Source of the DNA: an uncultured Paracoccaceae bacterium
Lineage (GTDB): Bacteria > Pseudomonadota > Alphaproteobacteria > Rhodobacterales > Rhodobacteraceae
Assembly: GCA_947493255.1 (NCBI GenBank)
Contig: CANLQK010000002.1
Location: 186,001-250,000 of the forward strand
Reading direction: 5' to 3'
Length of the DNA stretch: 64,000 nt
Shown here: piece by piece, positions 29,651 through 38,780 of the stretch
How the letters are laid out: each line of letters starts with the position of its first letter
Numbering within the stretch: position 1 is the first letter of the stretch
Notes under the pieces: model-generated
What the model was told of the DNA's origin: nothing
The model's input: the letters and a program-made list of their open reading frames with translations, nothing else
Database searches by the model: none
Translations under genes and position numbers: made by a program

Positions 29651-29955
29651 GCACCGCTGTCTGTGTTGGGCAGGTCTTCATTGAGGGCCTGATAGCCGAC
29701 ACCGCTTGCCACCAAACATGTGGGGCCACCGGCCTGAGTGACCGTAATGGTCCACGTCCCGGTTTCGGCTGATGCAAAGACTTCAATGACCGTGTTGTCG
29801 GACGACATGCCGATGGATTGACGCGCTTCGCCATAACCGGATGCAAGCCGTTCCACGACCATTGAATGTTCAGCACAGTTGCGTGTTGTTTGAGCGGTTG
29901 CAGTGCTGGCCAGAAGCATGGCGGCACAGGTGAGGGCGATGATTTTGGTATTCAT
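29647..29955 (-). CDS. Small exported protein
   Basis: A 102-residue protein with a clear signal peptide (MNTKIIALTCAAMLLASTATA, about 21 residues). The mature domain has two cysteines (TRNCAEH and GPTCLVAS) and the segment VEVFASAETGTWTITVTQAGG, a pattern seen in many small alphaproteobacterial periplasmic proteins of unknown function. It has a separate start with GGAGAGA upstream. Confidence 0.75.
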
Positions 29956-30010
29956 TGGTCTCTCCTACTCGGGTGCATTTTCGGTATTCTTCTGGCGTTA
30001 ATCTTGGCGT

Positions 30011-30034
30011 GTTAACCTTTATGATATGGTTAAC
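30011..30034. promoter_or_regulatory. Inverted repeat GTTAACC-N10-GGTTAAC upstream of mcl2
   Basis: Perfect 7-bp inverted repeat with 10-bp spacer, between the divergent small exported-protein gene and mcl2. The half-site spacing is not that of a CtrA box. A separate CTTGCAAG palindrome lies at 30102-30109, closer to mcl2. Either could be an operator. Confidence 0.35.
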
Positions 30035-30167
30035 GGGGGCGTGCGGTGGTGTTGCGTGGCGGCTGTACTGGTGGCTTTTTGCTGCAATGCGGCAATTTGG
30101 GCTTGCAAGATTGAAAGAAATCTGACCCTTTTGGCGCAATAAAATTACAAAGACGTGGATGATTGTC

Positions 30168-31013
30168 ATGACCCGCCCCTACCGATCTGCCCTTTATATT
30201 CCTGGTTCACGATCACGTGCATTGGACAAAGCACGCGGTTTGCCGGTCGATGTGATTCTCTTTGATATGGAAGATGCTGTGAGCCCGGATGAGAAGATTG
30301 CGGCGCGCGAAACCTTGGCTGCAGAGCTGACAGCGGGTGGATATGGCGCGCGGTTGCGCATTGTACGGATCAACGGATTGGATACGGATTGGGGTGCCGA
30401 TGATGCCCGTGCGGCCGACGCGATGGACTGTGACGCCGTTTTGTTGCCAAAGGTGAATTGTGCGGCAGATGTCGACGCGTTGGCCGCGCTGACGGACAAA
30501 CCGATATGGGCGATGATGGAAACACCATTGGGTGTTCTGAATGCTGCCGAAATTGCAGCACACCCGAAAATCGAAGGGTTTGTGTTGGGTACAAATGATT
30601 TGGCGAAGGACCTGAACACGCGCCATCGCGCGGATCGCGAACCGCTGATTACATCGTTACAGATGTGTCTGCTAGCCGCTCGTGCGCACGGGGTTGTCGC
30701 GCTTGATGGGGTTTATAACGCGTTTAAAGACGAAGACGGGTTCGCAGTGGAATGTGAACAGGGGCGTGACATGGGGTTTGATGGCAAGACACTGATCCAC
30801 CCTGCGCAAGTCGCGATTGCTAATGCGGCATTTGCGCCGACTCAGGCTGAAATTGATCTGGCCAAGCGACAGATTGCTGCCTTTGCAGATGCCGAGGCCG
30901 CAGGGCAGGGGGTAGCCGTTGTTGACGGCAAGATTGTTGAAAACTTGCACATTGTGACCGCGCGGGCGACTTTGGCGAAAGCCGAAGCAATCGCCACGTT
31001 GGAGACCACATGA
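30168..31013 (+). CDS. mcl2: (3S)-malyl-CoA thioesterase
   Basis: A 281-residue CitE-like protein that hydrolyses (3S)-malyl-CoA to malate and CoA, the last step of glyoxylate entry in the ethylmalonyl-CoA pathway. It follows R. sphaeroides Mcl2 closely in my memory: YRSALYIPGS, LFDMEDAVSPDEK, WAMMETPLGVLNAAEIAAHP, LGTNDLAKDLN, CEQGRDMGFDGKTLIHPAQV and the C-terminal VVDGKIVENLHIVTA. The second of two near ATGs is used (GGAT upstream); the first is at 30159. It overlaps the NnrU gene by 4 bp. Confidence 0.9.
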   Translation: MTRPYRSALYIPGSRSRALDKARGLPVDVILFDMEDAVSPDEKIAARETLAAELTAGGYGARLRIVRINGLDTDWGADDARAADAMDCDAVLLPKVNCAADVDALAALTDKPIWAMMETPLGVLNAAEIAAHPKIEGFVLGTNDLAKDLNTRHRADREPLITSLQMCLLAARAHGVVALDGVYNAFKDEDGFAVECEQGRDMGFDGKTLIHPAQVAIANAAFAPTQAEIDLAKRQIAAFADAEAAGQGVAVVDGKIVENLHIVTARATLAKAEAIATLETT

Positions 31014-31555
31014 CACTTATACTTATCGGCCTCGCCCTTTGGGCAGGCGCACATCTATGGAGACGCGTTGCCCCCGAGCATCGCGCGGGGATCGGTGACA
31101 AGGGTAAAGGGCTTGTCACATTGGCGCTGTTTGCCGCGATTATTCTGATGGTTTTGGGCTATCGTATGGCGGATGGCGCCGTGTATTGGGGCCGCAGCAG
31201 CGCCTTGGTTGGTGTGAACAATTTGCTGATGTTGTTTGCGTTCTATCTTTTTGCCGCATCTGGCAAAGGCACGCGTGTCACCCGTTTTATCCGCCATCCG
31301 CAGCTGACGGCGATTTTGGTTTGGGCGGCCGCGCACCTGCTGGTAAATGGTGACACGCCGTCATTTGTTCTGTTTGGTGGCATGGCGATTTGGGCTTTGG
31401 CCGAGATTGTTGTGATCAACCGCGCGCAGGGGCCACGCCGCGCCTATCATGCGCCACCTATCAAATCTGAAATCATTGCCGTGGTTGCGACCGTTGTCGT
31501 CACCCTTGTTGTTATGATGATCCATTACTTTTTAGGAGTTACGCCATGGGGGTGA
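31010..31555 (+). CDS. NnrU family membrane protein
   Basis: A 181-residue protein of the NnrU family, with five to six hydrophobic segments. The family motifs ALWAGAHLWRRVAPE, FIRHPQLTAILVWAAAHLLVNGD and FGGMAIWALAEI are present; their histidines resemble heme or metal ligands in the related plant Z-ISO carotenoid isomerase. NnrU was first linked to nitric-oxide metabolism, but here it is translationally coupled to mcl2 and mch. No denitrification gene is nearby. Confidence 0.9.
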   Translation: MTLILIGLALWAGAHLWRRVAPEHRAGIGDKGKGLVTLALFAAIILMVLGYRMADGAVYWGRSSALVGVNNLLMLFAFYLFAASGKGTRVTRFIRHPQLTAILVWAAAHLLVNGDTPSFVLFGGMAIWALAEIVVINRAQGPRRAYHAPPIKSEIIAVVATVVVTLVVMMIHYFLGVTPWG

Positions 31556-31752
31556 TTTACCGCTTTCTTACCGAAGACGATACGTCTGCGTTTTGTCATA
31601 AGGTTTCCGAAGCATTGGCGAAGGGCTGGGTGCTGCACGGCGACCCGCAGTACAGTTTTGACCAAGCCAATGGGGTTATGCGTTGCGGTCAGGCCGTGAC
31701 CAAAGAGGTCGATGCGGCCTATTCCCCAGAGATGAAGTTGGGGCAACAATGA
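31546..31752 (+). CDS. DUF1737 domain protein
   Basis: A 68-residue protein of the DUF1737 family (Tyr-Arg-Phe start, ALAKGWVLHGDPQYSFD core, then RCGQAVTKEV). It overlaps NnrU by 10 bp and mch by 4 bp (ATGA), so all four genes are coupled. GGAG lies 6-7 bp before the start. Function unknown; a small regulator or partner of the hydratase is conceivable but unsupported. Confidence 0.85.
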   Translation: MGVIYRFLTEDDTSAFCHKVSEALAKGWVLHGDPQYSFDQANGVMRCGQAVTKEVDAAYSPEMKLGQQ

Positions 31753-32780
31753 CCAAGACCAACGCGGGCTATTTTTTCGAGGATTATTCTGTCGGGCAGA
31801 CGTTCCGACATGGCCCGTTGCGCAATGTGGGCGAAGGTGAACGTGCGTTGTATCAGGCGCTGTACCCCACGCGGTTTGCAGTGAACGTGTCTGATCCGAC
31901 TGCGCAATTTTTCGGGCTTCCGAAGGCGCCGTTGGACGACATGATTGTGTTTCATAAGGTGTTTGGCGCAACCGTGCCGGACATTTCGTTGAACGCAGTG
32001 GCAAACCTTGGATACGCAGACCTGCGTTGGTTGAAACCCGTCTACCCCGGTGAAAGCTTGGGCGCTGTGACCGAGGTGATTGGCCTTAAGGAAAACTCGA
32101 ACGGCAAAACAGGGATCGTTTGGGTGCACACCGTAGGGGTTAACGCTGCGGGTGAGGATGTATTGAGTTTTGTGCGCTGGGTGATGGTGCGCAAACGGGA
32201 TGTGGATGCGCCAGCACCAGCTGTTGTCGTTCCCGATTTGCCAGACGTGGTGCCGGCGTCAGAACTGGCGGTGCCTGCTGGGCTTGATTTTAGCGACTAT
32301 GGTTTGAGCGAGGTGAATGCGCCTTACCGCGTTGGTGACTACCACGTGGGAGAGATTATTGACCACGTCGACGGTGTGACGTTGGAAGAAGCGGAACACA
32401 TGATGGCCACGCGGTTGTGGCAGAACACGGCAAAGGTACATTTTGATGTGACGGCCCGCCCGCAAGGGCAGCGGCTGATCTACGGGGGCCACATCATTTC
32501 TATGGCGCGGGCGCTGTCGTTCAACGGGTTGGGGGCTGCGGAATTCATGGTGGCGATCAATGGCGGTGCGCACGCTAACCCGTGTTTCGCAGGCGATACG
32601 GTGCGTGCATGGTCTGAGGTGTTGGAGATTGCCACGACGAAAGCCCCCGGTGTTGGTGCGATCCGGTTACGGTTGGTTGCGACCAAGGGCGGCACGGCGG
32701 GCCAGCTGCGCGGCGAGGATGGAAAGTACTTATCTGACGTGTTGTTGGACCTCGACTATTGGGCATTGATGCCGATCTAA
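31749..32780 (+). CDS. mch: Mesaconyl-C1-CoA hydratase (beta-methylmalyl-CoA dehydratase)
   Basis: A 343-residue double MaoC hot-dog protein that hydrates mesaconyl-CoA to beta-methylmalyl-CoA in the ethylmalonyl-CoA pathway. First domain: FFEDYSVGQTFRHGPLRNV, later FHKVFGATVPDISLNAVANLGYADLRW. Second domain: EIIDHVDGVTLEEAEHMMATRLWQNTAKVHFD and YGGHIISMARALSFNGL. Length agrees with the R. sphaeroides enzyme as I know it. Last gene of the mcl2-NnrU-DUF1737-mch operon; 325 bp of non-coding DNA follow. Confidence 0.92.
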   Translation: MTKTNAGYFFEDYSVGQTFRHGPLRNVGEGERALYQALYPTRFAVNVSDPTAQFFGLPKAPLDDMIVFHKVFGATVPDISLNAVANLGYADLRWLKPVYPGESLGAVTEVIGLKENSNGKTGIVWVHTVGVNAAGEDVLSFVRWVMVRKRDVDAPAPAVVVPDLPDVVPASELAVPAGLDFSDYGLSEVNAPYRVGDYHVGEIIDHVDGVTLEEAEHMMATRLWQNTAKVHFDVTARPQGQRLIYGGHIISMARALSFNGLGAAEFMVAINGGAHANPCFAGDTVRAWSEVLEIATTKAPGVGAIRLRLVATKGGTAGQLRGEDGKYLSDVLLDLDYWALMPI

Positions 32781-33105
32781 TTTGACAGCCTGGAAAGGTG
32801 GTTAACATGGGGTGGCAAAATTGACATGTGATCACGCGGAATTGCTGTAATTTCAGAAGCGCAAAATTGGGCTAATGTGAAATTCACATGGGGCCACGTG
32901 CGCTGTTTGGGTTTCTGACAAAAGCACTTTTGTGATCACTGTTCTTTGTGCTGTGATCACAAATGGTAAAAAATTAGCAATCTGCCGCAAGAATCCGCAT
33001 TTGGTAACGCTCACATAACGTGACACTTTGGTTTTATGCGCTAATAAAGAAGTAACGAATTCTCGTGCATAGCCGCACTGGACAGCCAAGCATAAGGGAA
33101 CTGAC
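32781..33105 (+). promoter_or_regulatory. sdhC upstream region with three TGTGATCAC-type operators
   Basis: Non-coding. TGTGATCACG lies at 32827-32836 directly after TTGACA (32821-32826), a plausible -35. TGTGATCACT lies at 32931-32940 and TGTGATCACA at 32952-32961, centres 21 bp apart, in the contexts TTTTGTGATCACT and CTGTGATCACAAAT. The pair mirrors the one before sucC. No terminator hairpin for mch stands out. The remaining 140 bp before sdhC is A/T rich 5' leader. Confidence 0.65.
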
Positions 33106-33489
33106 ATGGCAGATGTGAACAGGGGCAATCGCCCTCTCTCTCCGCACCTCATGATTTATCGTCCGCAATGGACATCGATGTCATCGATTTTTGTACGGAT
33201 TACAGGCAATGCCCTTTTGGTGGGCGCGTTGCTGATTGTGTGGTGGTTGGTTGCATTGGCAACGGGCCCAGAGGCCTATGCGCGCGCAAACGGAGTTTTG
33301 ACGAGCTGGTTTGGCGACTTGGTGATGTTCGGGTCTGTGGCCTGTCTTTGGTACCATTTGCTCGGTGGTGTACGCCACCTGATTTGGGACAACGGATACA
33401 TGCTGGATGTCGAAAAATCCGAGCTGTACGCGCAAATGTCCGTTGTTGGTACAGCTTTGCTGACCATCTTTACCGTCGTCGTATTGTAA
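33106..33489 (+). CDS. sdhC: Succinate dehydrogenase cytochrome b556 subunit
   Basis: A 127-residue membrane anchor of complex II. It has the SdhC N-terminal signature RPLSPHLMIYRPQWTSMSSI and the heme-ligand region LWYHLLGGVRHLIWD, with three membrane helices. First gene of sdhC-sdhD-sdhA-(three lipoproteins)-sdhB; the ATG is preceded by AAGGGA. Confidence 0.95.
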   Translation: MADVNRGNRPLSPHLMIYRPQWTSMSSIFVRITGNALLVGALLIVWWLVALATGPEAYARANGVLTSWFGDLVMFGSVACLWYHLLGGVRHLIWDNGYMLDVEKSELYAQMSVVGTALLTIFTVVVL

Positions 33490-33500
33490 GGGGCACCGCA

Positions 33501-33872
33501 ATGGCATTTTTGACTGATCGTAAACGCGCTGCTGGTATGGGGTCTGCGAAGACCGGTACGCAGCACCATTGGCAGATGATGGTATCCTCTGTTGGCCTAT
33601 TGATTTTGACGCCTCTGTTCATCTTCACGTTTGGGTATGCGCTGGGCATGCCTTACGAAGAGGCAACCGCGTATTACAGCCGCCCGTTCCCCGCAATTGT
33701 TGGAATTTTGACAATGCTGGTGGGCTGGTTCCACTTTAAGGGCGGTGTGCAAACATTGATCGAGGATTACGTACATGGTCTTGCTGGCAAAGCGCTGATC
33801 ATCGGTACCATCTGTTTGAGCTATGCAGCTGCGGCTGCTGGCGTTTTCGCAATCGCACGCATTGCACTTTAA
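33501..33872 (+). CDS. sdhD: Succinate dehydrogenase membrane anchor subunit
   Basis: A 123-residue second anchor of complex II with three membrane helices. TGTQHHWQMMVSSVGLLILTP and the segment GWFHFKGGVQTLIEDYVHG (heme/quinone side) match alphaproteobacterial SdhD. The ATG at 33501, with GGGG upstream, replaces a longer non-homologous open frame. It lies 11 bp after sdhC and 18 bp before sdhA. Confidence 0.93.
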   Translation: MAFLTDRKRAAGMGSAKTGTQHHWQMMVSSVGLLILTPLFIFTFGYALGMPYEEATAYYSRPFPAIVGILTMLVGWFHFKGGVQTLIEDYVHGLAGKALIIGTICLSYAAAAAGVFAIARIAL

Positions 33873-33890
33873 GAATTCCGGGGTCTGAAC

Positions 33891-35696
33891 ATGGCTGAAT
33901 ATGAATATGAAACCCACGAATATGATGTCGTGGTTGTTGGTGCCGGTGGCGCAGGTTTGCGGGCAACGCTGGGTATGGCTGAACAGGGTCTGCGGACTGC
34001 CTGTATTTCCAAAGTGTTCCCAACACGATCACACACTGTAGCTGCCCAAGGTGGTATTGCTGCGTCCCTTGGTAACATGGGGCCGGACAGCTGGCAGTGG
34101 CACATGTATGACACTGTAAAAGGGTCTGACTGGTTGGGTGACACGGATGCGATGGAATACCTCGCCCGTGAAGCGCCCAAGGCGGTCTATGAGCTGGAGC
34201 ACTATGGCGTGCCGTTCAGCCGGACCGAAGAAGGCAAGATTTACCAACGTCCGTTTGGTGGCCACACCACTGAATTTGGCGAAGGCCCCCCCGTCCAGCG
34301 GACCTGTGCCGCAGCGGACCGGACAGGCCACGCGATTTTGCACACGCTTTATGGTCAGTCTTTGAAACAGCAGGCTGAATTTTACATCGAGTATTTCGCC
34401 ATCGATTTGATCATGTCCGATGATGGCGTGTGTACCGGTGTTGTGTGTTGGAAGCTCGACGATGGTACGATGCACGTGTTCAACGCCAAGATGGTCGTTT
34501 TGGCGACCGGTGGTTATGGGCGCGCCTATTTCTCGGCTACGTCTGCGCACACCTGTACCGGTGATGGCGGCGGCATGGTGGCCCGTGCGGGGCTGCCGTT
34601 GCAGGATATGGAATTCGTTCAGTTCCACCCAACAGGTATCTACGGTTCCGGCTGTTTGATCACCGAGGGTGCACGGGGTGAGGGCGGTTACCTGACCAAC
34701 TCCGAAGGCGAGCGTTTCATGGAACGCTATGCGCCGAACTATAAAGACCTCGCGCCGCGCGATTATGTTTCGCGCTGTATGACGATGGAAATCCGCGAAG
34801 GTCGCGGTGTGGGCGATGGTGGGGATCACATTCACCTGAACCTCAACCACCTGCCAGCCGAAGCTTTGGCAGAACGCCTTCCGGGTATTTCTGAATCTGC
34901 GAAAATCTTCGCAGGTGTGGACGTGAACAAAGAGCCAATCCCTGTTTTGCCGACAGTGCACTACAACATGGGCGGCATTCCGACGAACTACTTTGGTGAG
35001 GTTCTGAACCCAACGAAAGAAGACCCGAACGCTGTTGTTCCTGGCCTGATGGCTGTGGGCGAGGCTGGCTGTGCGTCTGTTCACGGTGCGAACCGTCTTG
35101 GCTCTAACTCGCTGATCGATTTGGTGGTATTTGGCCGTGCGGCGGCGATCCGTGCCGGTGATGTTGTGGACCGTGCGTCTGCGATCCCATCCACAAACAC
35201 GGCGTCTGTCGACAAAGCGTTTGATCGTTTTGACGGGTTGCGGAATGCGGACGGCGGCACGCCAACCGCTGATCTGCGTCTGGAAATGCAAAAAGCGATG
35301 CAGGCCGATGCGGCGGTGTTCCGCACAGACAAGACGCTGAAAGAAGGCGTTGAGAAGATGACCGACATCGCAGGCAAGATGGGCGACCTGAAGGTCACTG
35401 ATCGCAGCCTCGTGTGGAACTCTGACCTGATGGAAACGTTGGAGCTGGACAACCTGATGCCAAACGCATTGGCGACAATCGTTGGTGCGGAAGCGCGTAA
35501 AGAAAGCCGTGGTGCGCATGCCCACGAAGACTATTCTGATCGCGACGACAAAAACTGGCGTGTCCACACCATCAGCCACGTTGAAGGCAACAAGGTTGAC
35601 CTGTCGTACCGCCCTGTCGTCACAGACCCTCTGACAACAGAGGCCGAAGGCGGTATCAGCGTGAAGAAAATCGCACCAAAAGAGCGGACGTTCTAA
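33891..35696 (+). CDS. sdhA: Succinate dehydrogenase flavoprotein subunit
   Basis: A 601-residue catalytic subunit that oxidises succinate to fumarate. FAD motif [16 protein letters not shown] near residue 12, covalent-FAD histidine in [18 protein letters not shown], active-site stretch [24 protein letters not shown], and [15 protein letters not shown]. Full length. Its stop overlaps the next gene's start by 1 bp (TAATG), so the small lipoprotein genes are in the same transcript. Confidence 0.97.
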   Translation: MAEYEYETHEYDVVVVGAGGAGLRATLGMAEQGLRTACISKVFPTRSHTVAAQGGIAASLGNMGPDSWQWHMYDTVKGSDWLGDTDAMEYLAREAPKAVYELEHYGVPFSRTEEGKIYQRPFGGHTTEFGEGPPVQRTCAAADRTGHAILHTLYGQSLKQQAEFYIEYFAIDLIMSDDGVCTGVVCWKLDDGTMHVFNAKMVVLATGGYGRAYFSATSAHTCTGDGGGMVARAGLPLQDMEFVQFHPTGIYGSGCLITEGARGEGGYLTNSEGERFMERYAPNYKDLAPRDYVSRCMTMEIREGRGVGDGGDHIHLNLNHLPAEALAERLPGISESAKIFAGVDVNKEPIPVLPTVHYNMGGIPTNYFGEVLNPTKEDPNAVVPGLMAVGEAGCASVHGANRLGSNSLIDLVVFGRAAAIRAGDVVDRASAIPSTNTASVDKAFDRFDGLRNADGGTPTADLRLEMQKAMQADAAVFRTDKTLKEGVEKMTDIAGKMGDLKVTDRSLVWNSDLMETLELDNLMPNALATIVGAEARKESRGAHAHEDYSDRDDKNWRVHTISHVEGNKVDLSYRPVVTDPLTTEAEGGISVKKIAPKERTF

Positions 35697-35923
35697 TGCG
35701 GATTTATCTTATTCCAGCGATTTTGTTTGCCGTGTCTGGGTGTGTGTCCGAGCCGAGCAGCGTTGATACATTCAATGCCCAACCCCAGGCAGACCGTCGC
35801 GCTGCGATTGATTCCTGTCTTGCTCAAGTTGGCCGTCCGGCAGCACCTGATGGCCCTTTGCGGATTGAACCGCCGTTGTCACCTGAGGAAGGCAGCATAT
35901 TTGCGGCCTGCTTGACGGGTTAG
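35696..35923 (+). CDS. Small putative lipoprotein (sdhA-sdhB interval, first)
   Basis: A 75-residue protein with a lipoprotein signal (ILFAVSGC, Cys16). The mature part has two more cysteines (DSCLAQV and FAACLTG). It overlaps sdhA by one base and lies 2 bp before the next gene. No family recognised; codon use is ordinary. Confidence 0.65.
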   Translation: MRIYLIPAILFAVSGCVSEPSSVDTFNAQPQADRRAAIDSCLAQVGRPAAPDGPLRIEPPLSPEEGSIFAACLTG

Positions 35924-35925
35924 AG

Positions 35926-36222
35926 ATGGTCGTTAAGCGCATATCCTGCTTTCTGTCGGCGCTCGTTGTCGTGTCTGCATGCGAAGCGCCACCGGTTTCA
36001 CCGGAGCGTGCAGCGCAGATTTGCGAAGAACGGGCACGGGCAGCGCAGGGGCCAACCGGTGGGGTGACTGTCGGGACCAATAGCAACACAGGTGCCTTTG
36101 GCAGTGTGGAGATTGGTATAAGCAGTGATCTGCTTGCTGGTCGCGACCCGCTTGAGGTTTATTCTGAATGCGTCTTTGATCGGACGGGAGCGGCACCAGT
36201 TCGTCCGCCTGTCCTGCGATAA
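35926..36222 (+). CDS. Small putative lipoprotein (sdhA-sdhB interval, second)
   Basis: A 98-residue protein with lipobox VVVSAC (Cys19). The mature sequence has three to four cysteines (ICEER, ECVFDR) and a Gly-rich stretch GPTGGVTVGTNSNTG. Starts 2 bp after the first lipoprotein gene; ends 17 bp before the third. I recognise no function. Confidence 0.7.
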   Translation: MVVKRISCFLSALVVVSACEAPPVSPERAAQICEERARAAQGPTGGVTVGTNSNTGAFGSVEIGISSDLLAGRDPLEVYSECVFDRTGAAPVRPPVLR

Positions 36223-36239
36223 TGAAATTGGAGATTACG

Positions 36240-36542
36240 ATGAAACCTACATTTGCTGTATTTGCCACCGCTGCCTTGGCGCTGTCCGCCTGTTCCGTAG
36301 CAGAGACTGTCGCGCTGGATACTGGTCGCGAGGCTGCTAAGGCGGTTGTTGGCCCGATTGTTGCAGACACGGTTCCCGGTGCAGCTGGTGTGGTTTTGAC
36401 GGATTGCATCATCGACAATGCCAGCGGTGAAGAACTGCTGGGCTTGGCCACACAAGGGGCTACGCCTGAAAACATCACTTTGGTGTCTCAAATTCTGGCA
36501 CGGACTGAAACGATCACCTGCGCGACGTCCGGCCTTACATAA
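36240..36542 (+). CDS. Small putative lipoprotein (sdhA-sdhB interval, third)
   Basis: A 100-residue protein with lipobox LSAC near residue 18. The mature part is helical and Ala-rich with cysteines in TDCIID and ITCATS. ATG 36240 is preferred, with GGAG 7 bp upstream, over an in-frame start 18 bp earlier. It lies 43 bp before sdhB. Similar short proteins are common near sdh genes of Rhodobacterales as far as I recall; no function is known to me. Confidence 0.7.
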   Translation: MKPTFAVFATAALALSACSVAETVALDTGREAAKAVVGPIVADTVPGAAGVVLTDCIIDNASGEELLGLATQGATPENITLVSQILARTETITCATSGLT

Positions 36543-36585
36543 CTATCTGGCCAACGATCTGGCCTAACCCGAGAGGAGCCTTTCC

Positions 36586-37365
36586 ATGGTTCAACTGACC
36601 CTGCCCAAGAATTCCCGTATGACGACCGGCAAAACGTGGCCCCGTCCAGAGGGAGCGAGCAACCTGCGCAAAGTGCAGATTTACCGCTTCAACCCTGACG
36701 ACGGCCAGAACCCGCGTCTGGATACGTATTTCGTGGACATGGACACATGCGGTCCCATGGTTCTGGACGTGTTGATCAAGATCAAGAACGAGATTGACCC
36801 AACACTGACGTTCCGCCGGTCTTGCCGTGAAGGGATTTGCGGGTCTTGCGCGATGAACATCGACGGGATCAACACCTTGGCCTGTATTTACGGGATGGAC
36901 GAGATCAAGGGCGACATCAAAATCTACCCACTGCCGCACATGCCAGTGGTGAAGGATTTGATCCCCGATCTGACGCACTTTTACGCGCAGCACGCATCCA
37001 TCATGCCGTGGTTGGAAACAAAGACGAACCGCCCCGCGAAAGAGTGGAAGCAGTCCATTGAGGACCGCAAGAAACTGGATGGTTTGTACGAATGCGTTAT
37101 GTGCGCATCTTGTTCAACGTCTTGCCCATCATACTGGTGGAATGGCGATCGCTACCTCGGGCCAGCAGCGTTGCTGCATGCGTATCGTTGGATCATCGAC
37201 AGCCGTGATGAAGCGACAGGGGAACGTTTGGATGATTTGGAAGATCCGTTCAAATTGTACCGCTGTCACACCATTATGAACTGCGCGAAAACATGCCCGA
37301 AGGGTCTGAACCCAGCGGCTGCGATTTCTCACATCAAGAAAATGATGGTCGACCGCACGGTTTAA
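36586..37365 (+). CDS. sdhB: Succinate dehydrogenase iron-sulfur subunit
   Basis: A 259-residue electron-transfer subunit. The [2Fe-2S] ligands are in [16 protein letters not shown], the [4Fe-4S] ligands in [16 protein letters not shown], and the [3Fe-4S] ligands in [17 protein letters not shown]. It has GAGAGGAG before the ATG. It is last in the sdh operon and is followed by a strong terminator. Confidence 0.97.
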   Translation: MVQLTLPKNSRMTTGKTWPRPEGASNLRKVQIYRFNPDDGQNPRLDTYFVDMDTCGPMVLDVLIKIKNEIDPTLTFRRSCREGICGSCAMNIDGINTLACIYGMDEIKGDIKIYPLPHMPVVKDLIPDLTHFYAQHASIMPWLETKTNRPAKEWKQSIEDRKKLDGLYECVMCASCSTSCPSYWWNGDRYLGPAALLHAYRWIIDSRDEATGERLDDLEDPFKLYRCHTIMNCAKTCPKGLNPAAAISHIKKMMVDRTV

Positions 37366-37412
37366 GCGGTTCCAAAATGTGCGCTTCCGTGCATTCTAGA
37401 TACAGAAATTTG

Positions 37413-37447
37413 AAAGGCGACGCCCCACATCAGGGCGTCGCCTTTTT
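37413..37447. terminator. sdh operon terminator (bidirectional)
   Basis: AGGCGACGCCC and GGGCGTCGCCT form an 11-bp perfect stem with a CACATCA loop and flanking A and T runs. It can end sdhB transcription and the converging deoD transcript. Confidence 0.9.
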
Positions 37448-37469
37448 CTATCGTGTTGGGGACTAGAGA

Positions 37470-38183
37470 TTAGCTGTCGAAGGCAGCGGTCAGGGCGATT
37501 TCAACCATGTCGCCGAATGTGCGTTCGCGGTCTTCTGCTGGCAGTGCCTCGCCCGTCAAAAGGTGGTCAGATACGGTCATCACGCCCAAGGCGCGGCGCC
37601 CATGGCGCGCGGCAACGGTATAGAGTTCGGCGGCTTCCATTTCGACCGCCAGAATGCCGTGGCGTTGCATTTGTTCGTTCAGGTCTGGGCGTTCGTCATA
37701 GAACGTGTCGCTGGAATAGATACCGCCCACATGAACATCCGCATCAAGGTTCATGGCTTCTGCCGCGTGGAATGCTTTGTGCAAAAGGGTGAAATCTGCC
37801 GTTGGGGCATAGTTGACGTCGCGCAGAATGGTAGAGCTGGGCGTTGATACTGAGCTTGCGGTGGACGCAAGGATAACGTCGCGGATTTTTACATCGTCTT
37901 GCATGCCGCCACAGGACCCGATGCGGATCAGGGTTTGCGCGTTAAAGCTGCTGATCAGTTCGTTGGCATAGATCGACATGGACGGCATGCCCATTCCTGA
38001 TCCTTGGATCGTCACGCGGTGTCCGTGCCATTCACCGGTGAACCCCAGCATGCCGCGCACTTCGTTGACGCATTTGGCGCCGGTCAGGAACGTTTCGGCT
38101 GCCCATTTGGCGCGGTAGGGGTCACCGGGCATCAAGACAACGTCTGCGATGTCATCGGGGTTTGCGCCAATGTGGATTGTCAT
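37470..38183 (-). CDS. deoD: Purine-nucleoside phosphorylase DeoD
   Basis: A 237-residue hexameric-type (NP-I) phosphorylase that splits purine (deoxy)ribonucleosides with phosphate. N-terminal [22 protein letters not shown], phosphate site [29 protein letters not shown] and substrate site [12 protein letters not shown] second, trimeric-type PNP is encoded at 50645, so the window has both structural types. Single gene, convergent with sdhB. Confidence 0.95.
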   Translation of the reverse strand: MTIHIGANPDDIADVVLMPGDPYRAKWAAETFLTGAKCVNEVRGMLGFTGEWHGHRVTIQGSGMGMPSMSIYANELISSFNAQTLIRIGSCGGMQDDVKIRDVILASTASSVSTPSSTILRDVNYAPTADFTLLHKAFHAAEAMNLDADVHVGGIYSSDTFYDERPDLNEQMQRHGILAVEMEAAELYTVAARHGRRALGVMTVSDHLLTGEALPAEDRERTFGDMVEIALTAAFDS

Positions 38184-38341
38184 GTTCGCGGCCTTTCTTT
38201 GAATTCAGTGGTTGATGCTATGGCGATCTGAGGGCCGGTTCAAGGGCGGGTGTTCAGGTGGAAAAGGTCGGGAATACCGGACTGGAGTGTATCGTGAACT
38301 ACGTTCATGATCAATGTTCACAATCGTATGAGGACATCGAT

Positions 38342-38707
38342 ATGAAACATGGAAAACGAACCGCGGGTGCGGTTTTTGGCGCCGCTGCACTTTTGGCGGG
38401 TTGCGATGTGGCGACTCATCCGGTGGCCGTGGTTGGCCCCAGCGAGATTGTATATCGCGGAACCGCCACAGCGACGTTGTTTGAAGGCGGGTGGTTTCAG
38501 GTGAGCGGGGGGAACAACACCTGCCGTGGCCAGTACAGCCCAGGCACGACGGGCACACAGGTTACGTTTCCGGTGACCTGTACCAATGGCCTAACAGGGA
38601 TCGGAACCGCGACCTACAACACAGCGTTAGAAGGCGGCGGGATGATCGTTATGCAGGACGGTACGCAGTGGCAGTTCATCTTTGGGCGTGGTGCGCTACG
38701 CGTGTAG
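38342..38707 (+). CDS. Putative lipoprotein
   Basis: A 121-residue protein with signal AGAVFGAAALLAGC (lipid Cys near residue 21). The mature domain has a disulfide-capable pair (NTCRGQYSP and VTCTNG) and a beta-rich pattern with GTATYNTALEGGGMIVMQDGTQWQFIFG. GAGG lies 8 bp before the ATG. Unrecognised family, surface-exposed by prediction. Confidence 0.7.
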   Translation: MKHGKRTAGAVFGAAALLAGCDVATHPVAVVGPSEIVYRGTATATLFEGGWFQVSGGNNTCRGQYSPGTTGTQVTFPVTCTNGLTGIGTATYNTALEGGGMIVMQDGTQWQFIFGRGALRV

Positions 38708-38780
38708 CCGAAGACCAGCGGGATGTGCTTGAGCGCACCCCGCACTTCATCCATAGTTGTCCAAAAGACACCGAGGGCAC

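Noticed and set aside
34029-35579. Long open frame opposite sdhA (516 codons)
   Set aside because: Shadow of sdhA codon bias; Arg/His/Val-rich and without domains.
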